This document shows positions 48,558-60,149 of a stretch of DNA of 64,000 bases, piece after piece. The position numbers and the translations under genes are program-made. The notes beneath the pieces were generated by a model. The model was given only the letters and a program-made list of their open reading frames with translations, did not search any database and was not told the origin of the DNA. The stretch's first letter is position 1. Each line of letters starts with the position of its first letter. This stretch comes from Chlorops oryzae (lineage: Eukaryota; Arthropoda; Insecta; Diptera; Chloropidae). The stretch spans positions 139,931,934 through 139,995,933 of the forward strand of contig CM035806.1 of NCBI GenBank assembly GCA_020466095.1, given 5' to 3'.

Positions 48558-48766
48558 TATATCGAAATAAATTGATTTTTTTTTTCCAATCTTAAGATTG
48601 AGTCACCTATTTTGTTCGTTTAAATTTTTGAAAGTTTAAACTGGAAACTGAAGTTTAAACTGTAACTGATTTACCGGCCCTTAAAGTTTTAATTTAATAG
48701 AATGTCTTATTAAAAATCAATGGGTTGTACTATTAAACCGACATATCCTATTGAAAATCAATATGA

Positions 48767-50405
48767 GTCAGGCCACGAGAAACGTGACATATGTTCGGAA
48801 TTTCGAATTTTTACCTTACATCAAGATTAAGAATGCCGTTCATAAATCCCAATAATAAATAAGAGAGAAATTCCCTCAGTAATGTATTTATTGCAATTTG
48901 AAAATCGACAAAATTTGACAATTTTCATATTATTCCATAGAAATAATTTTTATTAAAATAAGTACTTGAGATAAATGAAAAATTCTTTATCAAATTTTTT
49001 TAAGAATTATGAAGAAAAAATAAAATTCGAAAATAGTTTTATAAAAATCATGGAAAAAATGTTCGGAAATTCGAATTTAAAATAAACATTTGCGATTTGT
49101 ATATAGAGCCGGAGCTAGTAAATACTAACCTTCTTATTTATGGAGACCACTGAGCTGCGTTTCAGAAACAATAAAAAAAAAATTTGTATTCCAAGTAATT
49201 ACTACACAAGTGTATTTTGTGAGACAACCTTCATATATAAGGCAAATAACCATATGAAAATCGTTCTCTCACTGCAGCTTTTAATTACGCATGAAAAGTT
49301 CAATGAAACTGAGCACTAGCGCGTCAAATATGAGGCTAAGAAGGCACCTTTTTGCCCCTCCAAAAATTTTATTGGAGGGCCATGCCCCCCCAATATTTCG
49401 GCAACTGAAAAAATATTTGAAAATTTTTGTAAAGATATTCTAGAATATCACTTTTATCTGCAATCCCCATAGTTCATCTGAGATTAATCATCTCAATTTC
49501 TAATTTACTTATAATTTTGAAGTTCCGGTTATTCAATTTACATGCCTGTGCCACCCTACTTTTACATTCGTGCAGAATTCTACGAACATTGGTTCCAACC
49601 CAATCCAACCAATATGTGTCAAAGATTGTCTATAAGTATCGATATCTTTCCCATTCCAAAAAGGGTTAGAACTTTATTCCAATTGCAGTAGATATACTGC
49701 ACTTTTTCAAAATTTGACATCTACTAAACACTGCGTATTGTTCCCTGCATAAAATTTTTTTTTTTCCCCCCCAATATTTTTGGAACTTGCCTCCCCTGAC
49801 TGAGCATTTAAGTGCTTATGCACTAAATGAGTTTTAAGAACACATTGTTTTTGTTATTCCTACCTTCATATTATTTGTTGTCTGCAAACATGAAATAAAA
49901 GCTTTTCATATGGTTTTGCGCCTTTTTATATGAAGGTTGTCTCACAAAAAACGCTCTGTGTCGGAAATTCCATGGAAATACAAATTTTTTTTTATTGTTT
50001 CTGAAACGCAGCTCAGTGGTCTACATAATAATGTACAATTGGTTATTTTTCTAGCTCCGGCTCTATATACAAATCGCAAATGTTTATTTTAAATTCGAAT
50101 TTCCGAAAAATTTTTTTCAGTGTATACTATTTTTCGAATTTTAATTTTTTTCTTCATTTATTCTTAAGCGAGTGAAGAAAGAATTTTTCATTTATCTCAA
50201 GTCTTATTTTAGATATAAAATTATGAATAAAAGAGAAATATTGAAAAATTGTCAAATTTTCGATTTTCAAATTGCAACAACAACAACAACTGAGGGAATT
50301 TCTCTCTTATATATTATGGGGAGTTATGAACGGCTATAATCTTTGGATGTAAGGTCCAAAAATCAAAATCCCAGACCCACTATGTCACGTTTCTCGTGGC
50401 CTGAC
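48767..50405. mobile_element. 1.64-kb foldback element with about 500-bp inverted arms, hAT-like
   Basis: The arms 48767 to about 49263 and about 49903 to 50405 are inverted copies with scattered mismatches. The ends read GTCAGGCCACGAGAAACGTG and its complement. CAATATGA (48759-48766) and CCATATGA (50406-50413) are 8-bp flanks matching at 7 of 8 positions, the duplication length of hAT elements. The interior (49264-49902) has no transposase and contains CCCCCCC-bearing segments. A transcript through it would form a very long double-stranded hairpin. Confidence 0.8.
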
Positions 50406-50631
50406 CCATATGAAGATCCCATTGATACAATGGTGGAATATCATTATTAAACTTCGAAATTCGAATTCGAATTCGAATATGAGTGCAACGAAAAGAATGA
50501 AACGAAAACGAGCGTAAAACGAAATAACAAAAAGAGAGAGAAAGATATATATATATATAAATACAAAATACCTTACTCATTTATGCATATTACTTCAACA
50601 CAACAAGGAAAGAAAGTTTTTCTATTAAATT

Positions 50632-51767
50632 CCAGCTAGCATTTTTTTGAAATTTGTAATCAAAAGCGAGTTTTTTTCGAGCCGCCTTTCTGATTAAAAA
50701 GATCAAATATGCGCTCGTTTTCTGATCAAAAATGATTAGGGTATTCCCTTAAAAGTGAAAAGATTGAAAAATCGTAAAATTGTAAAATTTTTCATACAAA
50801 ATTTCGTTCATTAATTTCTAAGCCTTCTTGATTTACGATTTTCCGAAGTTTTCGACGCAAATACACGTTTAAAGCCTCAGTTACTCTTGATTGAACGTAA
50901 CTTAACTTAACTTATTGAAATCTGTTTTCCACAGATTCTTATCTTAAGTCAAATTAAGTAATCAGTAACTGCTCCCATACAAAATGTACTAAACATATCA
51001 AGCCAGCTGATTGAATAAGTAAAGTTAAGTTACGTTCAATCAAGAGTAACTGAGCCTTAAGGGAAGACCCCTATTACTTTTGTCGGGAGAAATTGGAACC
51101 CTAGGCGCGACTCTTCTTAGGGAGTCAGATTTGATATCATTTGCGAGTCGTTTTCGAGTCATATTTGGTATTATTTTCGAGTCTTCTACGACTCATATTT
51201 GCTATCATTTTGGAGTGTTCAAGAACTCATATTTATAATCGATTGCTTTCCAAAACTAAAAAAGATTTTAAAAAATTTTTTAATCAATACAAATTTTTGG
51301 GCTTTTTCGTGTATACTATGTTATATGCATTATTATTTATTATAGATTCAACAATTTTTTTTTTTCCCTTGCATTATGTGGGATTTGAACCTAGGAACTC
51401 TCGTTTTCTAGTCCTGTGCTCAGACGTCGACACCAAGCTTTCCAAATCGAAAGTCATGGAAATTTTTCGTTTATAACTTTAAATTCGAATTCCATTCAAT
51501 TCATTTTTGAGTCAAATATTGAGTGAAATATATGATAGCAACAATTTGAATGATCATATTTCAATCGCATACGCGATTAATTGGCGATTGCTCTATATTT
51601 TGTTTTTGTAATTTGCATACGACTCGCTTTTGAAACATATTGGAGAGTCGTTTTCGAGTCTTCTTTTAATCATGCATGTGATCAATCAATTTCTAATCAT
51701 GAAGGGGGCTCGAAAATGACTCGTAAATGAATCTTCTCATAAAACAGTCTTCCAAATGTTGGGTGGG
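50632..51767. mobile_element. Probable element rich in CGAGTC/CATATTTG motifs
   Basis: The ends CCAGCTAGCATTT and, inverted, CCCAACATTTGG are only partly similar, but subterminal GAGTTTTTTTCGAGCC is mirrored by GGGCTCGAAAATGACTCG at the other end. TTTTCGAGTC and CATATTTG motifs recur in a loose tandem at 51121-51230. The frame at 51141-51476 has no recognisable domain. Boundaries are approximate. Confidence 0.4.
50874..51056. mobile_element. 183-bp MITE with about 36-bp TIRs
   Basis: GCCTCAGTTACTCTTGATTG onward at the left and its inverse at the right (ending CAATCAAGAGTAACTGAGCC) match over about 36 bases. TTTAAA and TTAAGG flank the ends, so a TTA or TTAA target is likely. It sits inside the 50632-51767 element. 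No coding capacity. Confidence 0.8.
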
Positions 51768-52316
51768 ATGTGTCTTATGAATTGAATATGAAATGAATAA
51801 TAAACAAAATATCGACTTCATTTTAAAATATTTTGAAATTCATAAGTCCCAAAAGCATATGCCAGCTTAGATTTATGGTGAATGTGTTCTTTGTACTTCT
51901 TCATTTTTTAAGGGTCATCTCATCGATGAAAATTAAATAAACTTTTCCTTATAAAAATATTTTTTCTCACAGACAAAACAGATGCAGACGGAAAACATTC
52001 GAAAAACATGGCGGAATGTGAAATCACAAATCAACAGGATAAATCATTTTAAATTAATAGTTGTTTCTGATTATTTTAATGAGGTGTACCGTATTTCAAA
52101 TAATAGTAGCAATGTTATTGAATTAATATGCAAGTAACATTAAACTAATCGATTCTCACATTGAACTAATGGTATCGATACCATTGAAAATTAATGGTAT
52201 CGTACTATGAAATTAATAGTACGTCTTATTAATTATTAATTGCAAAAACCTAAAACCTATAATAACCCGAAAGCCATTGATTTCATTAGAAAACTATTGT
52301 TTTTAATAGTAAAATA

Positions 52317-52419
52317 CAGGAACGTGAACCGGTTTTGAATCGGAAAACTCGCTTTTATCTGCTGATGATCCGAACCAATAACCGAACCGGGCAAATTTTC
52401 CATCCGGTTCACGTCCCTG
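52317..52419. mobile_element. 103-bp hAT MITE
   Basis: The left end CAGGAACGTGAACCGG and the inverted right end CAGGGACGTGAACCGG differ at one base. A perfect 8-bp target duplication GTAAAATA flanks it (52309-52316 and 52420-52427). The CAGGG start and 8-bp duplication are diagnostic of the hAT superfamily. At 103 bp it is near the lower limit for a mobile unit. Confidence 0.9.
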
Positions 52420-52502
52420 GTAAAATACTATTGAAACCCGTCCTATTAAAACAATCGTCGGTCGTACTTTTCATATTGTTGTGGGACGTTTTTCTCTGAG
52501 TA

Positions 52503-52637
52503 TAGTCTCTCCTTGCGGACAATCCTCTTAAATGGACACTTTGGGAATGCTCTAGTGTTTCTGTTTCCCAAATGGTTTTCTCTTAAGCGGAAATATTTTT
52601 CAGCCCCGTAGGTGTCCGCTTAAGGGAGAGTACACTG
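52503..52637. mobile_element. 135-bp MITE, CAGTGTACTCTC family, copy 3
   Basis: It shares TCTCTCCTTGCGGACA, TCTTAAGCGGA and GTGTCCGCTTAAGGGAGAG with copies 1 and 2. TA flanks both sides (52501-52502 and 52638-52639). It inserted at the TA that formed the right edge of the outer nest element, so the right TIR of that element and this MITE abut. Confidence 0.75.
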
Positions 52638-52689
52638 TAATCTAATATTGATCTAACTTTGATCTCATTGAGTCCATCGGATCTTGCCA

Positions 52690-55140
52690 ATTATATGAGT
52701 TCAGTTTTCCTGTTCTTTAATGTCAGACATCGTAACATTATGTTAGACAGACACAAACACACACACACATCGCTGCATGAAACCGCCGCCCAATCGTATA
52801 GAATGCGCAATGTGTAATCATTCAATTATTGTCTGGCCCATACATATTGACAAGTCTTTCGTGCAAACATGCAACAGTGTATCCTGTCAGGCTTTCCTTA
52901 ATTTATATTCTAAAGTGGATAAACTTTATTTTCCAGTTGAAAAAAAAAAAATTATCAATTTACATTTAAACCAGCACGAGTGGGGCTCTTCAGTTTCCTT
53001 GCAACATACATTTCCAATTGACGTTGAGAAAATCAACTTCATTGCCGCCTCAGTTGTTGCCACTTAAAGGACCAGGAGTTTGCTTTTTATTTTTTCTCTA
53101 TATATAATATGTAATTTTTTTTATTTATTTTTTTGAATTACCGCACTTCAATTTCATACTTGACTGTTTTCGAATTGGCAAGCATACGGATGAGCTGCTT
53201 TAACCCCATGTCTTTAACTCTGCTATGGTTTTATTTTGTTTATTTTTTTTTCTTGTTTTTTTTTTATTTTTCTTTTTGTTTTTGAAGGAAAATGGCATTG
53301 GTTTCTCGGCTGCTATCTTTGTTTATTGTGAAACAAATAAAGCAACCGCAATATATGCTTAAAACTTTTAACCACTTCCGCTCTGGCAACATCATCACTT
53401 GGCAACATTCCATTCCACTCCATTCCACTCCATTCTATATTCAATTCCACCCCTTTGCGAAGGCGAACGTGAGGCGACGGCGTGCATGTTGCAAGTGTTG
53501 CCAAAACACGAAATTCCCATTGAAGTGAAATATCCGCAAATGAAATGAAAAATTTAGCAGACAACCTGCCGGCATGCCTGCCTGAGTGGCTCAGTGCCTG
53601 GCCGGGCACCAAGCGCCAGGCACCATGCACCATGCATCAGGCAGCGACGATGAGTAAAAGGACGAGGGCTCAGGCGATGAGTGAATGAATCAAGCGTTCG
53701 GCTGAATGCAACAGGCGCAGTCACAGTCACAGTCGCAGTCGCAGTCACAGTCACAGTCACAATCGCAGGCACAGTCGCAGTCTGCGGTACAATCCCCTTG
53801 GCACAGTTGGCAGCAATCGCATGTTGCATGCCACTTACCGCTCGCTCGCTCGTTCGAAGGCAGACGTGACGTTATTACGCCGGCCGCATTGCCTCAACGG
53901 CTCGAGCTCATTGCGAAAAACCGAGCGACGAATCCTCCCTTGGCCTGCCCTGGCCCGCCTTGGTCCCGCTTGTTCCTCCGGAACTTTTTTATTTTATTTT
54001 TATTTATTTTTTTTTTTTTGGTTTTTTGGTTTTTCGGTTTTTTGCGGCCACATGCTTTCATTGCCTCCTCTGCACGATGACGCCGCTCATTGCTTTGTGG
54101 TACTTTTTGGCTTAAACAATATTTTTATTGTTTTTTAATGTGGTCTTCTGATACATACTTCTTCCCTTTTTTTTTTTTTTATTTTATTCCCTTTTTCTCT
54201 ATGTTTTCTGTTTTTGTTCTTTGTACGTAGCTGTTCCGCTTCGATTCCGCAACGGCTTTCCTTTTAGACGCTTAATCGTATCGAAAGGATAACCATTGCC
54301 GGAGCCTTGTGTTCTGGCAAAGTTTCAAGTGCTCCCAACACTTTGAGTGAAGTGCTAAAATGGGAGTTTATTTGAATTACTCTTCGGAAATGATGTGCAT
54401 GTGCTTGTGTGTCTGTGTCTGTGTCTGTGTGTAAAATCGAATTATGTTGCAAGAATTGCATGTCAAGTGGTTGTAAACTCAATCATCAGAATGATTATGA
54501 TAATAACGATGATGTTGATGATTAGCGAAGGTGATTTTGAGTAGATTGAATCGAATGAAAAACATGACTCGGTTGTGATATTACAAGCTACTTAATTTTT
54601 TTATTTACCTATTTAATTTTTTTTTTCATCTTTCGAAGGATATATCGATGTAATTAGTGAATTGATAGACGGATTGATGGATTGAGCGGTTGACATTACC
54701 AGTCGACCTTACGAAGGAAAACATTCAATGAAGAGTGATTAAAAAGGGCGATCATGTCTCAATAAATTCTGAATATATCGAATCCATGCATATTACAATC
54801 AATCAAGCAATCAATTAATCAAAACCTCTGTCTCTCTCTTTCTCTCTCTCTCTCTTTCTCTCTCTCAAGCGATTTTTGAGTTCCATTTCTTAAAACCCAG
54901 AAATAATTTCATCTGAGTTCACTGATATTGAGGCATGTTTGCTACTGTTGTGATTAAAGTTTTCGATCCGAAAAAACAAAAAATTTGTATGAAAATTTTG
55001 ACATTTTGAAAGGATATCGTGACTATAAACTTTAACCGGAACAGTAGCAAATGGGCCATTGAAATGAACCCAGTGGAAACAATTTGATTTTTCATATTGG
55101 TTGAAAAATTAATTATTAAATATTAATATTTTTTTATTTA
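52690..55140. other. Non-coding DNA with short arrays
   Basis: No supported gene. CATTCCACTC pentamers (53406-53435), CAGTCR hexamers (53715-53787), TGTGTC hexamers (54411-54432) and a CT tract (54829-54867) are present, along with T-rich DNA. Confidence 0.5.
53715..53787. repeat. (CAGTCA/CAGTCG)n hexamer array
   Basis: About eleven hexamers alternating in the final base. The Gln-Ser repeat frame through it is an artefact of the period. Confidence 0.9.
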
Positions 55141-55224
55141 TTGATGAAACAAAAGAGAGGGACCGCGAGAGAGAGAGCGAGAGAGAGAACGAGAGAGAAC
55201 GATAGAGGGAGAAAAAGAGAGAGA

Positions 55225-55656
55225 CGAGAGAGAGAACGAGAGAGAGAACGAGAGAGAGAACGAGAGAGAGAACGAGAGAGAGAACGAGAGAGAGAACGAG
55301 AGAGAGAACGAGAGAGAGAACGAGAGAGAGAACGAGAGAGAGAACGAGAGAGAGAACGAGAGAGAGAACGAGAGAGAGAACGAGAGAGAGAACGAGAGAG
55401 AGAACGAGAGAGAGAACGAGAGAGAGAACGAGAGAGAGAACGAGAGAGAGAACGAGAGAGAGAACGAGAGAGAGAACGAGAGAGAGAACGAGAGAGAGAA
55501 CGAGAGAGAGAACGAGAGAGAGAACGAGAGAGAGAACGAGAGAGAGAACGAGAGAGAGAACGAGAGAGAGAACGAGAGAGAGAACGAGAGAGAGAACGAG
55601 AGAGAGAACGAGAGAGAGAACGAGAGAGAGAACGAGAGAGAGAACGAGAGAGAGAA
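55225..55656. repeat. 36 perfect copies of a 12-bp satellite unit CGAGAGAGAGAA
   Basis: The unit CGAGAGAGAGAA repeats without a single change over exactly 432 bp, flanked by degenerate GAGA-rich DNA (55155-55224 and 55657-55700). Because 12 is a multiple of three and no unit frame contains a stop, frames of 190-247 residues appear on both strands (Arg-Glu or Ser-Leu runs). They are not genes. The uniformity means recent expansion or array homogenisation. Confidence 0.97.
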
Positions 55657-55699
55657 CGAGAACGAGAACGAGAGATAACAAAAGAGAGAGAGAGATGGA

Positions 55700-58600
55700 G
55701 AGTGAGGCCGCCAGAAATAAGCTTCAAAAGAGAACGTCTTAAAGAACTGAAAAAAATTATGAAAGAAAAAATCCGTATAAAATTTACAACTAAATGGAAC
55801 TATTTGAATCGGGCTAACCAAACTGTGAAAAGCGCAATGAAGATATGCGGAAAAAGGACCTTTAAAAATGTATGCCGTAAGTAAGTCTCAGCCTTCGAAA
55901 GATTTCGCTTGAATGAATGTGACATTCATGCACAAAAAAGGACCCAGTAGCACAAAAGAACAGCTTACAGCGCAACACATACACACACACACACATCTTC
56001 ATACATACACCCACACACTCACCACAAACGAACGAACGAGCGAACGAACCGTCGGCCGGGACCGTGCGACATTAAATGCAGCACTTTGCTTGCCTTTCAC
56101 CGAAAAATGCATTTAAAAAGTAATTTGTCTACCAGCGCCAAAAATAAAATCGGCACGAATTTATTTAAAATGTGCTTCTACCCCAGAGCACACACACGCA
56201 CACGCACACAAACACATGCACGAAGACACACATTACATGGCAGTTGAATAGACCTGTTTCTCCCGCTAGGATAAGAGACGACAAGACCAACAACAAGAAC
56301 AACAACAACAACTCCGAGGACGTCGAGGACTATCGAATATGCATATGCGGCATATGGGCATGTTGGTGCTCTACTCACAACCGAATGCGCGCAAATACAT
56401 ACACACACGCAAGCATGCACTCACACGGCAAGCGATGTCCTTACAGCCATTGCTGATTGCAATGGTGATGACGCCCTTGCACTGGCGTAACTATTGTCGC
56501 TGGCGCTGTTGCATATCGCGTTGCGATGAGCGGGTATTTTGCCCAAATTACATGTTCTCTAATGGCTGAACAAGCCGCAAGCATATCCGGTGTGTATTAG
56601 TTCTTGCATATATATATAGATACAAGTAAATGTGTGCATGCGGTACGTGTGTGAAGAGCATTCATTGTGATTCAAAACCGTAGCATTTAAGCAGGCGCCT
56701 GGGAATGATGAAAGCATACTACTGTCGTTGCCACTGCAAGTGGATATAATAAACTGATTGCGCACACAAAAGTGACAACACACACACACACGCACACACT
56801 GAATCACATAAAGTCACACCAAGAGACATGGACGCATTTATTATTTGCATAGATATTCTTGTACGTTGAAGCTTGGCCGGATATGACGCCTCGCCATTAT
56901 GCTACGTTTCGTTGCGTACCGACAAATGCTCGTTTACAGCTTCACAAACACACGCACACGCACATTCACACTCATATCGACAATATTCGTATCTTCCGAT
57001 TTCTACAAGAGGCAAATGCTACATGCAGGATTTCATGAGTACGCTGGGGACATGTTAACATATCGTGGGCTTTCATACCAAAATTATTATTCGAACATCG
57101 CGTATTGCCAGTTTTTTTTTTTATTTCTGCCAACCTTTTAAACTGTATGAAGATACATACACATGTGTATATACATACGTATGTAAGCTCCATAATATAT
57201 ATGGACACGTAAAAGCTAGACCAAAGTAATGCTGTTGTTACGCTGCCTACCACTCACTGAGCACACAGCTCACGAAACTGCAAAGGGCACTAAAATACAT
57301 ACAAGCCGCAGCTCATCGAAGTGAGCTGTTTTGCTTTGCTGTTTTTCTTCATGCATGCATTTAGGCGTTGATTTAACTTTAAATAAAAATTCTTCAATCG
57401 CTTCAAGCGAAATTTTTGGCCCATAATCGAATCTTATTCGTTATTTTTCACAATTGAACGAAGCTATGGAAAATTCTCTTTGTATTGTACGCTTTGGAAT
57501 TAATAAAAAGAAAAAAGAAGAAAACCGCCCACACAAAGATTGCTCTGCCGCCTTCCATTTAGGCAACAGATTTTTAATATCCCGAATGCACTTTCATTTA
57601 AAACGAATATGCATTAATCGAATGCCTTGAACTCGTGTTTTTGGTTCAGTTTTATGGTTTCCATTCATTTTTCTTTTTATTGTTGTTGTTTCTTTTGGTT
57701 TGAAACGTTGGCTGCATGCTTCGGTTGTGCGATTTGTCAGCACCTAAAAGGTGACCAATTTATATATGCGGCTTAACATGGTTCACAGTTCACGACGCAG
57801 TATCCTCTCGCCTTCGTTTCCCCTCGACTCACCCTATCTATGTATGCATGTATGTATATTTCCTTTTAGCAGTTTTCAGTGCAAACCTTTTTTTTTTTTG
57901 TGTCACCGAACCCAAACGATCTTTATCGCTTATTGTTTTTCAACCAACAACAACCGCCACACGTACGCCGTATCATACCTACCAGAGACAGACAGTGAAG
58001 TACACACGTTCATATGTACATAGATATGTGCGCGAAGCTGGCCGGCACAAATGCGTTGCCATATTGTTTTAATTGCTATTTAAATAAATTTCATTCGCTC
58101 TTTGAGGGGAAAAATTGGCGAAAAGTTCATTTGAAAAAAACCGTCTTGTTCAACAAAAACATGAGAAAAGTCCATTTAATGACGGCTTTTAGTTCCATTT
58201 CGTTTTGCTTTCTGCCAATTTAAAACAAAAAAAAAAATTTTTTTTTTGATTTTTAAATTTTTTATTTCATATATTTTTTTATTTTTTATTCTTCAGCGAG
58301 GTAATAAAATATTAAATTAGCGCTAGCTCCACGTAGTTTTTCTCCGTTTTTTTTTTCACTGCATGCTTTCGGGCGCAAATAAATTTTAAATGACTGGCGA
58401 GCAAAAAAATTGAACGAGTGAGAGCATATTCCATGTTACGCCTAGTAGCTCTAGCGGTGATTGCATTTCAATTAGCCTAAAAGTATGCAAGCACATGAAA
58501 CTGCAATTACGGTACAAGCGTTTTAATGTGTCATGTGTAAAACGGCGTACTTCCTTCCTTCCTTTGAATTTTCTAGCGAATTTGAATATTTGCAAGACCG

Positions 58601-60120
58601 TGCACCAACAACGTTGTCGAAACACGCTCGCAAACGCACATTAACACAGACACGCACACATATGCAACGCAAGCGAACGAACGGGCGAACCATCCAACGA
58701 TTATTCTCTTTTTCTCTAAACATCGATGTGAAGCATATGTCACTTGCGCTCTTAAATGTCATATTCCGAAACATGGCACTTTCACACTTTGGCTAATTTT
58801 TAAGGTATACAAAACGGCGTACAAGCAATTCGCATGCCTGCAGTAATAGTTAAATGTGCACGAGCTCAAAAACGCTGGCGGCTACCGAGCAGACAGTCGG
58901 GTGGTAGGCTTCTTTTGACGGCTTCTTTTTATTTTTTTGTCCCAATGGGCTTAGACTGGAGTATCTACGTCGCGTGACGAATTCTTATGTTGGGCGCCAT
59001 CGTTGCACCTCGTATGCATTTTTGAGTGATTTAAAGTGACAGTAAATTTGCTAGGGCAAAAGATTGTCGAATGAAACGTTCCGGAAATTTTGAAAACGTT
59101 TACACAACAAGTACAACCAAGTTTAAAACGTTCTCTTCTCAATTCATTCTTAGTCGAACCCGTATACCCCCGCGGTGCCCCGCCCCGATTTCCTTTAATT
59201 CGGCCATTCCTAGCATGTTACATTGCCCGTACAATCCACCTTCAGACATCGGTGCTTTTAAGTTCAGGCTGCATTATAACTTTGTTAGTCTCTTGTCGGC
59301 TCTCAAAATGAATGAGAAAAATGTTGGCATACAATTTTAGGTTCTCCTAAAAGTATGCATGTACATATGACCACAACAAGAGCTGCGATATCATTTGTCT
59401 GATGATATGCTTAAAACTCTTATAACTATGCATCTTACTTGCAATGGAAAGCAAAAAAAAACCCTCCTCGAATTGTGATGATGCAAGCCTTTAATTATGC
59501 AATGATTATTTTTTTATTTTATTTGTGAAAACAATGCTCTTTTCGTTCCTTTTTGAATTATTTTAAGAAAGATAAACAAAATGCTGGATATTTTCTTCAA
59601 ATCAAATTGACATTTTTCATCTCAAGTGCATATCCCTTAAAACTGGTAATAATATGTCTCATGCATACATTGTGCAAATAATAATTAAAGTTTGCATACA
59701 AATCAATATAAACAAAAGGTATTGAAAAAAGCAATTTTAAATATTTACACATATTTCAAATATTCAAGCCTAATATTATGCAGTGTTTCTTTTAATTGAA
59801 GTGTTACTTCTCTTTGCAAAGGGATTTTTTATACAAAAAAATTTTTTTTTGTTGGAATAAGTAATCGCAGATGAATTATTCAGAAATTGAAAATAACGGA
59901 ATTTTTTCTCAGCCTAAAAATATTCCATGATTTTTTATGTTTAATTTTATTGTTATTATTTATATCTAATTGTTTTAAATAATATTCAATTCAATTGAAT
60001 ATCTTGATTTCACTCAAAAGTACTCCCCACTGTAGCCAAAAATTTAATCCGCTTCATTTTTAATCCTAGATAGATAACCTACGTCAAATTTACGTATTCG
60101 CCTTACGTAAACAAAGTTTC
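55700..60120. other. Non-coding DNA, no gene seen
   Basis: CA-rich tracts (55978-56010, 56192-56210, 56779-56800, 56945-56970), AACG repeats (56028-56048) and T-rich runs (57889-57900, 58226-58245) lie in otherwise unique AT-rich sequence. None of the short frames shows a recognisable domain. Confidence 0.5.
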
Positions 60121-60149
60121 CTGTCCATTAGCGTTACCTGGCTAAAGTT

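Larger units (their letters stand above)
46431..48680. mobile_element. PIF/Harbinger-like non-autonomous element (2.25 kb with insertions)
   Basis: The left end GGGCCGGTAAATGAGTTACA and the right end, inverted, GGGCCGGTAAATCAGTTACA differ at one base. The similarity continues for about 20 more bases (TTTAAACT...). TTA flanks both sides (46428-46430 and 48681-48683). GG-initial TIRs with a TTA duplication are typical of PIF/Harbinger. No transposase-like frame is visible. The interior holds a large inverted repeat, a SINE and small CACTGA-ended units. Confidence 0.8.
46276..52501. mobile_element. Outer element of a 6.2-kb transposon nest
   Basis: The left end ACTCAGAGAAAAAATCCCA and the inverted right end ACTCAGAGAAAAACGTCCCA match closely and lie 6.2 kb apart. 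Everything recognisable between them is other elements plus stretches of ATTGAAAATCAAT/TTAATAG-type sequence, which I take as the disrupted body of a much shorter non-coding element. Insertions seen inside are at 46431-48680, 48331-48557, 48767-50405, 50632-51767, 50874-51056 and 52317-52419. The member at 52503 abuts the right end. Confidence 0.6.

Noticed and set aside
30640..55656. CRISPR arrays
   Set aside because: All regular repeats here are contiguous satellites or microsatellites without unique spacers, and the DNA is eukaryotic.
55109..55884. 190-247-residue frames on both strands
   Set aside because: They exist because the 12-bp satellite unit is a multiple of three without stops. 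The 60-70 unique residues at the end of the plus-strand frame show no recognisable domain.
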